Of a stretch of 64,000 bases of DNA, positions 51,467 to 58,810 are shown one piece after another. Below the pieces are notes generated by a model. It was not told where the DNA came from and ran no database searches. It saw only the letters and a program-made list of their open reading frames with translations. Position 1 is the first letter of the stretch; each line of letters begins with the position of its first letter. Source of the DNA: Anaerocolumna xylanovorans DSM 12503 (GTDB lineage: Bacteria; Bacillota; Clostridia; Lachnospirales; Lachnospiraceae); contig NZ_FRFD01000005.1 of the NCBI RefSeq assembly GCF_900143645.1, forward strand, positions 248,001 to 312,000, given 5' to 3'. The position numbers and the translations under genes were made by a program.

Positions 51467-53650
51467 ATGGCGGTAGAGATGAAAACGAATACAATGTTAA
51501 CCGGAAGGGTTACAATACCAACAGACATTGATGTTGTTCCGGAAACAATTGAGTTATTGAATAAATGGGGAGCAGATGCTATCCGTGATTGTGACGGTAC
51601 TGATTATCCGGAGGAGTTAAAAGCCGTTCAAGCGAAAGTGTACAGCACTTATTACACAACCCGTAAGGATAATGAATGGGCAAAGGCACATCCCGAAGAA
51701 GTACAGCAATGCTATATTATGACTTCCTTTTACACAGCGGCAGAAAAAAATCTGCGTATTCCATTGCTAAAGGGAATAGCAGCCGACCTCATGAAGGTGA
51801 ACGATTATGATGATAAAACACGCTGGTGGGAAGTCATTGACCGTAGTACAGGCTTGATAGTTCCGGCAGAGGACTGGAGCTATGAGAAAGAAGCAGGAGA
51901 AGTCATAATTACAAACTGCAGTCCGTTTCACAACTACACAGTCAGCTTTCTTGCATACCTTATCTGGGACCCGGTACATATGTATAATGCAGTAACCAAT
52001 GAGTGGAAGGATGTGGAACATCAGATTACCTTTGATGTAAGGCAGCCAAAGACAAGAGCCTATTCCATGCTTCGCCTTCGTAAGTTTATGGAAGAGCATC
52101 CCTATGTTGATGTTATCCGGTACACAACATTTTTCCACCAGTTTACCTTAATCTTTGATGAGATGATGCGTGAAAAGTATGTTGACTGGTATGGATATTC
52201 AGCCTCAGTATCTCCCTATATCTTAGAACAGTTTGAGAAAGAAGCGGGTTATAAATTCCGTCCGGAGTTTATCATTGATCAGGGATATTATAATAACCAG
52301 TACCGTATCCCAAGCAAAGAGTTCAAAGATTTCCAGGCGTTTCAGAGACGTGAAGTGGCAAAGTTAGCAAAGGAAATGGTAGATATCACCCATGAATATG
52401 GCAAGGAAGCCATGATGTTTCTGGGGGACCACTGGATAGGAACAGAACCATTTATGGAAGAGTTTAAAACAATCGGTCTGGATGCAGTCGTTGGAAGTGT
52501 AGGAAATGGCAGCACCCTTCGGCTGATCAGTGATATTTCAGATGTAAAATATACCGAAGGAAGGTTTCTTCCTTATTTCTTCCCTGATACTTTTTATGAA
52601 GGAGGGGATCCTGTTAAGGAAGCTAAAGTAAATTGGGTTACCGCAAGACGTGCTATCTTAAGAAAGCCCATTGATAGGATCGGATATGGCGGTTATTTAA
52701 AACTTGCCTGTCAGTTCCCGGAGTTTATTGACTATGTGGAATCTGTCTGCAATGAATTCCGTGAGCTGTATGAAAACATTAAGGGTACAACACCTTACTG
52801 TATCAAACGGGTGGCAGTGTTAAACAGCTGGGGTAAGATGCGTGCCTGGGGTGCCCATATGGTACATCATGCACTTTACCAGAAACAAAATTATAGTTAT
52901 GCAGGGGTGATAGAAGCTTTAAGCGGCACACCATTTGAAGTATCCTTTATTAACTTTGACGATATCAGAAATGACAGTAACCTCTTAAAGAATATTGATG
53001 TCATCATTAATGTAGGGGATGGTGATACGGCACATACCGGCGGAGAAGCCTGGGAAGATGCGGCGGTCTCAAGTGCAATCCGTCAGTTTGTTTATGAAGG
53101 CGGCGGCTTAATTGGAATTGGTGAACCTACAGGGCACCAGTATCAGGGACGTTATATCCAGCTGGCAAATGTCTTCGGAATAGAAAAGGAAACCGGATTT
53201 ACTTTAAATTACGATAAATACAACTGGGATGCTGCCAGCAGACACTTTATCACCGAAGATTGCAGGTCAGAAGTTGATTTCGGTGAGGGTAAGAAAAATA
53301 TGTATGCTTTAGACGGTGCCACCGTTCTTGTTCAGAAAGAGAAAGAAGTTCAAATGGCAGTCAATGAATTTGGCAAGGGAAGAAGTGTTTATCTAAGTGG
53401 TCTGCCATATAGTTTTGAAAATAGCAGAGTTTTGTATCGAAGCATTCTTTGGAGTACTCACGATGAAGAAAACTTAAATAAATGGTTCTCCAGCAACTTT
53501 AACGTAGAAGTACATGCTTATGTGAAGAATAACAAGTATTGTGTTGTAAATAACACCTATGAGCCGCAAAATACAACGATTTACCGAGGTGATTCCAGCA
53601 GCTTTGAATTAGAGTTAGAGGCGAATGAAATTATTTGGTATGAGATATAG
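51467..53650 (+). CDS. lnpA: Galacto-N-biose/lacto-N-biose phosphorylase (GH112)
   Basis: 727 residues. Cytosolic enzyme converting Gal-beta-1,3-GalNAc (or -GlcNAc) plus phosphate to Gal-1-P and the free N-acetylhexosamine. GRVTIPTDIDVVPETIELLN then KWGADAIRDCDGTDYPEEL at the N-terminus (the catalytic Asp lies in DCDGTD), the TIM-barrel regions YVDWYGYSASVSPYILEQF and MFLGDHWIGTEPF, and a C-terminal beta domain with a glutaminase-like region are all present. It has no signal peptide, fitting import of the intact disaccharide. ATG 51467 or 51479; neither has a strong ribosome site. Substrate preference between the two disaccharides cannot be read from sequence, but GH101 nearby argues for galacto-N-biose. 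Confidence 0.94.
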   Translation: MAVEMKTNTMLTGRVTIPTDIDVVPETIELLNKWGADAIRDCDGTDYPEELKAVQAKVYSTYYTTRKDNEWAKAHPEEVQQCYIMTSFYTAAEKNLRIPLLKGIAADLMKVNDYDDKTRWWEVIDRSTGLIVPAEDWSYEKEAGEVIITNCSPFHNYTVSFLAYLIWDPVHMYNAVTNEWKDVEHQITFDVRQPKTRAYSMLRLRKFMEEHPYVDVIRYTTFFHQFTLIFDEMMREKYVDWYGYSASVSPYILEQFEKEAGYKFRPEFIIDQGYYNNQYRIPSKEFKDFQAFQRREVAKLAKEMVDITHEYGKEAMMFLGDHWIGTEPFMEEFKTIGLDAVVGSVGNGSTLRLISDISDVKYTEGRFLPYFFPDTFYEGGDPVKEAKVNWVTARRAILRKPIDRIGYGGYLKLACQFPEFIDYVESVCNEFRELYENIKGTTPYCIKRVAVLNSWGKMRAWGAHMVHHALYQKQNYSYAGVIEALSGTPFEVSFINFDDIRNDSNLLKNIDVIINVGDGDTAHTGGEAWEDAAVSSAIRQFVYEGGGLIGIGEPTGHQYQGRYIQLANVFGIEKETGFTLNYDKYNWDAASRHFITEDCRSEVDFGEGKKNMYALDGATVLVQKEKEVQMAVNEFGKGRSVYLSGLPYSFENSRVLYRSILWSTHDEENLNKWFSSNFNVEVHAYVKNNKYCVVNNTYEPQNTTIYRGDSSSFELELEANEIIWYEI

Positions 53651-53767
53651 AGTTTCCTGGATGTGATAAGAATTATTGCATTTGTGAACACACTTTTTTC
53701 TAAAAAAGTATGAGGTAGAAGAGATCATCCCGGCAGTGTATCCTGTAATCAAAGGAGGGATGCTTGT

Positions 53768-53834
53768 ATGACTACGCCATTTCATTTTGCATAGCAAAGG
53801 CTATTGCAAATAATTTAACAGGAATAGCCTTTGC
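53768..53834 (+). promoter_or_regulatory. Leader peptide and 12-bp hairpin before the DUF1062 gene
   Basis: A frame ATG ACT ACG CCA TTT CAT TTT GCA TAG (53768-53794, MTTPFHFA) has a near-perfect GGAGGG six to eleven bases upstream. The hairpin GCAAAGGCTATT/AATAGCCTTTGC (53794-53805/53823-53834, perfect) starts at the last base of its stop codon. Translation of the small frame would meet this hairpin, as in attenuation systems. There is no T-run after it. The following gene's own GGAG and ATG (53866) come 20-30 bases later. Confidence 0.45.
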
Positions 53835-53865
53835 AAATCCATTTGTTTCATAAAGGAGATGCAAA

Positions 53866-54483
53866 ATGAGCTATTATTTGATACAACCCAAGGAATCCTA
53901 CAGGATTCTTAAAAATTGCCCTAAATGCAAGGGTAAGTCATATTATAAAAATTCAAACAACTTCAGGGTAAATGCAAATGGCAAGCAGATAGATGTTTGG
54001 CTGATATACCAGTGTGAGACCTGTAATAACACCTACAATCTTAGCGTATATGAGCGTGTCCGGGCATCCGCCCTGCAGCAGAGGGAATATGAAGCATTTC
54101 TTAGGAATGACAAAGACCTGGCTTTTTACTATGGTACAAAAAAATCCATTTTCGTAGAAAACAGGGTAGAAATAGATATTTCAGATATTCCTTATGATAT
54201 TGTAAGACTTGAGGAAATAGGGCGGGAGGAAAAGGAAGAGTTTGTAATAAAAAATCCTTATGGTATTAAGGTACGGACGGACAGGGTAATGGCAGAAATA
54301 ATGAAGATAAGCAGAAGTGCTGTAAAAGAGCTTTTCCAAAAAGGTATCTTAAGCAGTACGCAGAATTATCTTTTAGAAAGTACCGTTGTTACAGTAAGGA
54401 AGAAAGCAATAGATACAAGAAAACAGTTGCCGGAGGAAGAATTTTATGCTATGGTAGAAATATCTTCTGAAAGCAGAGGTTGA
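53866..54483 (+). CDS. DUF1062 protein
   Basis: 205 residues. It contains two CxxC pairs (CPKC near residue 19, CETC near 57) that likely form a zinc ribbon, and the family opening YLIQPKESYRILKNCPKC. Function unknown. ATG with AAAGGAG seven bases upstream. Oriented with the GH112 gene but separated by 215 bases with an attenuator-like leader, so probably its own unit. Confidence 0.8.
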   Translation: MSYYLIQPKESYRILKNCPKCKGKSYYKNSNNFRVNANGKQIDVWLIYQCETCNNTYNLSVYERVRASALQQREYEAFLRNDKDLAFYYGTKKSIFVENRVEIDISDIPYDIVRLEEIGREEKEEFVIKNPYGIKVRTDRVMAEIMKISRSAVKELFQKGILSSTQNYLLESTVVTVRKKAIDTRKQLPEEEFYAMVEISSESRG

Positions 54484-54502
54484 AATAGGATTATGTTAAT
54501 TC

Positions 54503-54643
54503 ACCTACTTTTTAACAACAGCAGACTGCGCTGATTTTTATCAGGATAACAGCTCTTTTTAAAGAGCGTTATTTTGATACGGTTTGCTGGGATTACTTTA
54601 TGCGGATAGCATCCGTTTTATGGTAGTCTGATAAAAGGTGGGT
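54503..54643 (+). ncRNA. Multibranched RNA structure upstream of the ABC-F leader
   Basis: A closing helix of ACCTACTTTTTA (54503-54514) with TAAAAGGTGGGT (54632-54643; 12 pairs, two G-U) stacks on CAGACT/AGTCTG (54522-54527/54625-54630). Inside are hairpins CTGAT-TTTT-ATCAG (54531-54544), GCTCTTT-TT-AAAGAGC (54552-54567) and CGGAT-AGC-ATCCG (54603-54615). The closing strand is followed by ATTTTTATG. It could be the terminator of the DUF1062 gene, an attenuator for the ABC-F gene, or an independent RNA. Confidence 0.5.
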
Positions 54644-54649
54644 ATTTTT

Positions 54650-54670
54650 ATGCCTGTCAATGGGTTATAG
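54650..54670 (+). CDS. Possible six-residue leader peptide
   Basis: ATG CCT GTC AAT GGG TTA TAG (MPVNGL), preceded by AAAGGTGGG seven bases away. Its stop overlaps the region of the next leader's ribosome site. Too short to judge alone; noted because it is part of an ABC-F leader. Confidence 0.3.
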   Translation: MPVNGL

Positions 54671-54688
54671 AAGGAGGTATCACATATT

Positions 54689-54727
54689 ATGTGGATTCGT
54701 TTACGTTTAAGGTTAGAGTCAGTATAG
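54689..54727 (+). CDS. Leader peptide with Arg-Leu-Arg stalling motif (ABC-F attenuator)
   Basis: ATG at 54689, nine bases after a perfect AAGGAGG (54671-54677 region), encodes MWIRLRLRLESV then TAG. It contains RLRLR, the +x+ type motif (Arg-Leu-Arg) that arrests ribosomes carrying macrolides or ketolides in Erm leader peptides such as ErmDL. Hairpins follow immediately and the ABC-F gene starts 71 bases downstream of the stop. Drug-dependent stalling here is inferred from the motif. Confidence 0.7.
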   Translation: MWIRLRLRLESV

Positions 54728-54783
54728 GCCTGGCAAAAGACGTCATCACCCGGGCCTGTCCTGACGAGGGATAACAGTCAGGA
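54726..54783 (+). promoter_or_regulatory. Two successive hairpins masking the ABC-F ribosome site
   Basis: AGGCC/GGCCT (54726-54730/54753-54757, further paired inside by TGG/CC) overlaps the leader stop. TCCTGAC/GTCAGGA (54759-54765/54777-54783) covers the start of GGAAAGGA (54781-54788), the ABC-F ribosome site. A ribosome stalled on the leader would block the first hairpin and allow refolding that exposes the site. Confidence 0.6.
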
Positions 54784-54797
54784 AAGGAATGAACAAT

Positions 54798-56327
54798 ATG
54801 TCGCAAATTATAATAACTGATATGAGTTTTAGCTATAAGACTTTTTATGAACCAATATTTGAAAAAATCACACTCAATCTGGATACCGACTGGAGGCTTG
54901 GACTGATTGGAAGGAACGGAAGGGGAAAGACTACCTTTTTAAAGCTTCTTCACAGGGAGCTCTTGCCGGATAACGGGAAAATTAGTATGGAAACGGACAC
55001 AGAACTGTTTCCTTATGAAAATAAAGTAAAATATCCTCTTACCATGGATGTCATAAAAGAAAATATCGGAGGCTTAAGAACCTTAGAGGACAATCTGGAA
55101 GACATGGAGGCCCTTGGACGGTACCTGGAGCTTGATGGCTTCTCTATGGAGAGCCGCATTAAGAAAGAGATGTACCGTATGAAACTGGCAGAGGAGCTCC
55201 TGCTTCGGGACTTTTCCCTTCTGTCGGAAGGAGAGAAAACCAAAGTGCTTCTAATAGCGCTGTTTCTGCGGAAAGACACCTATCTTTTACTGGATGAGCC
55301 CACCAATCATCTGGACATTCGCGGAAAAAAGGATGTGGCGGAGTATTTAAGACGGAAAAAGGGCTTTTTGGTAGTATCCCATGACAGGGGATTTTTAGAT
55401 GAAGTGGCAGACCATATCCTGGCAATTAATAAATCGGATATCACCCTTGAGCAGGGAAACTTTACTACCTGGAAGCAGAATAAGGACTTAAAGGATGAGT
55501 TTGAAGCAAGAGCAGGGGATAGATTAAGCAGAGAGGTAAAGCAGCTGGAGCGGCATTCCAAGGAAAGCCGGGCCTGGGCGGGAACAGCCAATGCCCAGAA
55601 ATATGCTTTTGCCAGCCATGCAAGGACCAATGGTGTAAAAGCCTATATGGGGCAGGCGAAACGTTCGGAGCAGCAGATAAAGGATAAGATAGAGGAAAAG
55701 AAATCTCTGCTTCTTAATTTTGAGACAACGAAAAATCTTGAATTTGAACAGTTGGAAACAGAGGGTGCCTGGCTTGTGAAAGGGAAGGATATTATGTATT
55801 CCTATGAAGGCAGGGAACTGTTCTTTGGACTATCCTTTGTGGTAAAGCAAGGAGACCGTATCTGGGTAAAGGGTGAGAACGGAGCCGGTAAGACCACCCT
55901 GTTAAAACTGATTATGGGCAGGCTTTCCACCAGAGGAATTACACGGGCAGAGGGGCTTAGGATTACGGAGACCCTGCAGGAGCCTCTGTGGAAGGAAGGA
56001 TATCTAAAAGAAATTATAACCGAAGCGGGTATAAATGCTGACAATTTTGAAAACCTGTGCCGCCTTTTTGATCTTCCGGACTCACTTTTTGACCGTCCGT
56101 TAGAGACCTTTAGCAAAGGTGAGCTAAAAAAAATTGAAATAGCAAGAGCACTTTCCATGGAAAATCATCTGATTCTTTTGGATGAACCGCTCAATTACAT
56201 GGATATTTATTTCAGAGAACAATTAGAAAGGGCAATCCTTGCCATAAATCCGACCCTTATATTTGTTGAACACGACGAATGGTTTGGGGAGAGAGTAGCC
56301 ACCAGGATAATTCCTGTCGGAGAGTAA
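54798..56327 (+). CDS. ABC-F ribosome-protection protein, Lsa-like
   Basis: About 509 residues from ATG 54798 (MSQIIITDMSFSY; ATG 54789 is adjacent to GGAAAGGA and too close). Two ABC domains: Walker A GRNGRGKTT and GENGAGKTT, signatures LSEGEKTK and FSKGELKK, Walker B LLLDEPTNHLD and ILLDEPLNYMD, joined by a charged antibiotic-resistance linker (RAWAGTANAQKYAFASHART). The opening SQIIITDMSFSY and DTDWRLGLIGRNGRGKTTFL matches Lsa/Vga-type antibiotic-resistance ABC-F proteins, which rescue ribosomes from lincosamides, streptogramin A and pleuromutilins. Its attenuator leader supports a resistance role; specificity is not decided. Confidence 0.88.
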   Translation: MSQIIITDMSFSYKTFYEPIFEKITLNLDTDWRLGLIGRNGRGKTTFLKLLHRELLPDNGKISMETDTELFPYENKVKYPLTMDVIKENIGGLRTLEDNLEDMEALGRYLELDGFSMESRIKKEMYRMKLAEELLLRDFSLLSEGEKTKVLLIALFLRKDTYLLLDEPTNHLDIRGKKDVAEYLRRKKGFLVVSHDRGFLDEVADHILAINKSDITLEQGNFTTWKQNKDLKDEFEARAGDRLSREVKQLERHSKESRAWAGTANAQKYAFASHARTNGVKAYMGQAKRSEQQIKDKIEEKKSLLLNFETTKNLEFEQLETEGAWLVKGKDIMYSYEGRELFFGLSFVVKQGDRIWVKGENGAGKTTLLKLIMGRLSTRGITRAEGLRITETLQEPLWKEGYLKEIITEAGINADNFENLCRLFDLPDSLFDRPLETFSKGELKKIEIARALSMENHLILLDEPLNYMDIYFREQLERAILAINPTLIFVEHDEWFGERVATRIIPVGE

Positions 56328-56421
56328 AAAAGAATAGCCAGGCTATATTTGACTTTAAAGTGGGATTTTGCTAGACTTAAAAAGGATAGTACCAAGGCAG
56401 AGGAGAAAGGTGGAAACGGTT

Positions 56422-57192
56422 ATGAAGAACCTTACCAAACCAGTAAATTTCAGGGATTTGGGCGGACTGAAAGGCAAAGACGGCAGAAGAATCCGTCCCT
56501 TTAGTATTCTTCGCTCGGGAGAACTGGTAAAGCTTTCTGTGAAAGACAGGGAGATACTCGCAAAAGAATATCAACTGAAAACAATTGTTGACCTGCGGGG
56601 AGAAAAGGAATACAGTGTGAATCCGGATGATGATATCCTGGGAACGGTTTATCATAATATTGATATCCTAAAGAAAATCCATGAAACCGGTGCAGACTTG
56701 GGAAGCCTGGAATCTGTTCGGGATGTCCACGGGGCAAATTTCCATATGAACAGCCTTTATGAACAGATGGTTTCAAATGAAGGAGCGCAGAGAGGTTTTA
56801 GAGAGTTTCTCGAGTTACTGCTAAAGCAGCGGGAGGGAGCATTTCTTTTCCATTGCTTTGCAGGCAAAGACAGGACAGGATTGGCTGCCGCTATTATCTT
56901 AACAATTCTTGACGTAAGTAAGGATGATATCTTTACAGATTATTTAAAGACTAATGAATTAAGAAGAGAAGAAAACTTAAGGCTGCTGGGAAAACTAAAG
57001 AATCAGGGCCTTTCAGATGAACAGTGCAGTATTGTTGAGATTGCTCTGACAGTAAACGAAGAATATCTTAAAACAGCCTATCAGGCAGCAGAAAAACAGT
57101 ATGGCTCCTTTTCAGGGTATATAACCAGGGCTTTAAAGGTAACAAAAGAGGAAGAAGAGGAATTGCAAAGAAGGTATCTTATAGAAAGATAA
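56422..57192 (+). CDS. Tyrosine/serine protein phosphatase (Y_phosphatase3 family)
   Basis: About 256 residues from ATG 56422 (MKNLTKPVNFRDLGG), with AAAGGTGG eight bases upstream; a TTG at 56368 in frame is not supported. It has the NFRDLGG opening and the P-loop HCFAGKDRTG with catalytic Cys and Arg of LipA/PtpA-type protein tyrosine phosphatases. Substrate unknown. Possibly in the same transcript as the ABC-F gene. Confidence 0.88.
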   Translation: MKNLTKPVNFRDLGGLKGKDGRRIRPFSILRSGELVKLSVKDREILAKEYQLKTIVDLRGEKEYSVNPDDDILGTVYHNIDILKKIHETGADLGSLESVRDVHGANFHMNSLYEQMVSNEGAQRGFREFLELLLKQREGAFLFHCFAGKDRTGLAAAIILTILDVSKDDIFTDYLKTNELRREENLRLLGKLKNQGLSDEQCSIVEIALTVNEEYLKTAYQAAEKQYGSFSGYITRALKVTKEEEEELQRRYLIER

Positions 57193-57221
57193 ATACAGGA
57201 TTACCCTGTAAAAAGAGGAGG

Positions 57222-57244
57222 GGCCGGCAGAAATTCTGCCGGCC
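57222..57244 (+). terminator. GC-rich hairpin after the phosphatase gene
   Basis: GGCCGGCAG-AAATT-CTGCCGGCC, a perfect 9-bp stem. The tail (ATTTATG) is weak, so it may be a partial terminator. A smaller ACAGG/CCTGT hairpin lies just before. Confidence 0.6.
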
Positions 57245-57539
57245 ATTTATGAAAAAAAGTTTATGTCAACAAGGTTGGGGAGCCTTGATTTACGCTAAGA
57301 TTTTATTGCTTTTTAATTTGTGTTTGTTTCTTTCTTTATCTTATGAATTCATTATAACGTTCACATGTGTATAGAGTTTGAAGGAATATTGAAGATATTG
57401 TGAACATTTAAGAAAAAGAATATAAATTTTGGGAACTAAAAATAAACCGGACATATAAGAGCACTTTTGGATAGGACCTGGCAGAGTGTTTTTGATAAGA
57501 TAGGTACGTAAGGCGATGGCAAAAGGCATGGAGGTTAGT
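57245..57539. other. Intergenic region, no gene or known RNA seen
   Basis: About 295 AT-rich bases. GAATTCATTATAACGTTC near 57346-57363 may hold a -10 box (TATAAC). No hairpin family member, leader peptide or riboswitch was recognised. Confidence 0.4.
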
Positions 57540-58379
57540 ATGGATTGGATTCAAACCCTGGAAAAGGCAATTGATTACATGGAGGAAAATCTTCTTAGCA
57601 ATCTGGAATGTGAAGAAATAGCAGAGCAGGTATACGTGTCAAATCATCATTTTCAGAGAACATTTACCCTTCTTACGGGACTGACGGTAGGAGAATATAT
57701 CAGAAACAGGCGCCTGTCTCTGGCCGGGCAGGAACTTCTTAAGAAGGAGAGCAAAGTAATTGATGCGGCATTAAAATATGGTTATGATTCCCCCGAAAGT
57801 TTTGCGAAAGCCTTTAAAAGGTTCCATGGGATAACTCCCGTACAGGCTAAAAAGCAGGGGACCAGTCTAAAATCCTTTAACCGCCTTATAATCAAAATTA
57901 TAATGGAAGGTGGAAGCAGTATGGATTACAGAATTGAGAAAAAAGAAGCATTTGAGGTTGTTCTTATGACGAGGACATTCAATTACCAAAACAATGCGAC
58001 GGATATTCCAAAGTTCTGGGAGGAATATTACAGAGAAGGACTTGATAAAAAAGTATGCGGAAAACTGGGAATCTGCCTGCCCTCTGAAAAAGGGAGCAAG
58101 GAATACCAATATGGTATAGGGGATAGAAAAGAAGATGCCAAAGAAATTACAGGAGATTTTAAGGAATACAGCATACCGGCACATACATGGGCAGTATTTC
58201 GCTGCATAGGCCCGATGCCGGAGGCTATCCAGAATATGTGGAAAAGGGTATACAGTGAGTGGCTTCCCCAGGCAAATTATGAGCTGGTATTGGATTATGA
58301 TTTTGAATACTACACAGACGGTGATAGTTCCAGTAAGGATTATGTCAGTGAAATCTGGATACCGGTGAAAGAAAAGTAA
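57540..58379 (+). CDS. AraC-family regulator with GyrI-like ligand domain
   Basis: 279 residues from ATG 57540 (MDWIQTLEKAIDYMEENLLS), with GGAGG five bases upstream; an in-frame ATG at 57516 precedes that site. The N-terminal AraC/XylS double HTH (CEEIAEQVYVSNHHFQRTF, ALKYGYDSPESFAKAFKRF) is followed by a GyrI-like/Bacterial effector-binding domain (MEGGSSMDYRIEKKEAFEVV onward). Layout is that of Rob/MarA-like multidrug or cation sensors in Firmicutes. Targets are unknown. Confidence 0.88.
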   Translation: MDWIQTLEKAIDYMEENLLSNLECEEIAEQVYVSNHHFQRTFTLLTGLTVGEYIRNRRLSLAGQELLKKESKVIDAALKYGYDSPESFAKAFKRFHGITPVQAKKQGTSLKSFNRLIIKIIMEGGSSMDYRIEKKEAFEVVLMTRTFNYQNNATDIPKFWEEYYREGLDKKVCGKLGICLPSEKGSKEYQYGIGDRKEDAKEITGDFKEYSIPAHTWAVFRCIGPMPEAIQNMWKRVYSEWLPQANYELVLDYDFEYYTDGDSSSKDYVSEIWIPVKEK

Positions 58380-58390
58380 AAAAATTTTCG

Positions 58391-58419
58391 TTGACAAGTA
58401 TTCCGGTATATGATAAATT
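58391..58419 (+). promoter_or_regulatory. Promoter of the ilvB T-box leader
   Basis: TTGACA 58391-58396, 17-base spacer, TAAATT 58414-58419. Confidence 0.7.
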
Positions 58420-58454
58420 AATGACTAATAAATATACAGTCCAAATGCAGTGAC

Positions 58455-58746
58455 AAGGAGGAGTACATACTCACCCGGATTTCAGAGAGAAGATGGTTGG
58501 TGGAAGTCTTCATTTAGGAAGTATGGAAGTAGCCTTTGAGCAGTGGACCGAAAGAGAAGACAAGTGATTCTTTAGTAGGCTTCAACGGAAGTTTCCGCCG
58601 TTACACGGAAAACGGTATCGATATCTTTGCATAATTATGCCAAAGGCTCCGTATCGGAATGAGTGCAGAGATTTCTCTCTGAATTTAGGTGGTAACACGG
58701 ATAATTATTCGCCCTAAGCTAAAACTTTAGCTTAGGGCTTTTTTTC
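58455..58746 (+). promoter_or_regulatory. T-box riboswitch of ilvB-ilvN, probable Val specifier
   Basis: Stem I with the AGTA-type loop arm (GGAGTAC 58461-58467), the GGTTGGTGGAAG apical region near 58493-58507 and the specifier strand GGAAGTAGCC at 58525-58534. Aligned to known T-boxes the specifier is GUA (58529-58531, Val). The T-box core TAGGTGGTAACACGG is at 58686-58700; its TGGT can pair with a tRNA 3' end having discriminator A. The competing terminator is GCCCTAAGCTAAA/TTTAGCTTAGGGC (58711-58738) plus a T-run. Uncharged tRNA would allow read-through into ilvB. Confidence 0.85.
58711..58746 (+). terminator. T-box terminator
   Basis: A 13-bp stem GCCCTAAGCTAAA/TTTAGCTTAGGGC followed by a T-run. 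Confidence 0.9.
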
Positions 58747-58810
58747 ACCCATTTCACAAGAGGCTGGGAAGGCTAGGATGTATCCCATGCAGTTAAGAAG
58801 GAGGAAGACC

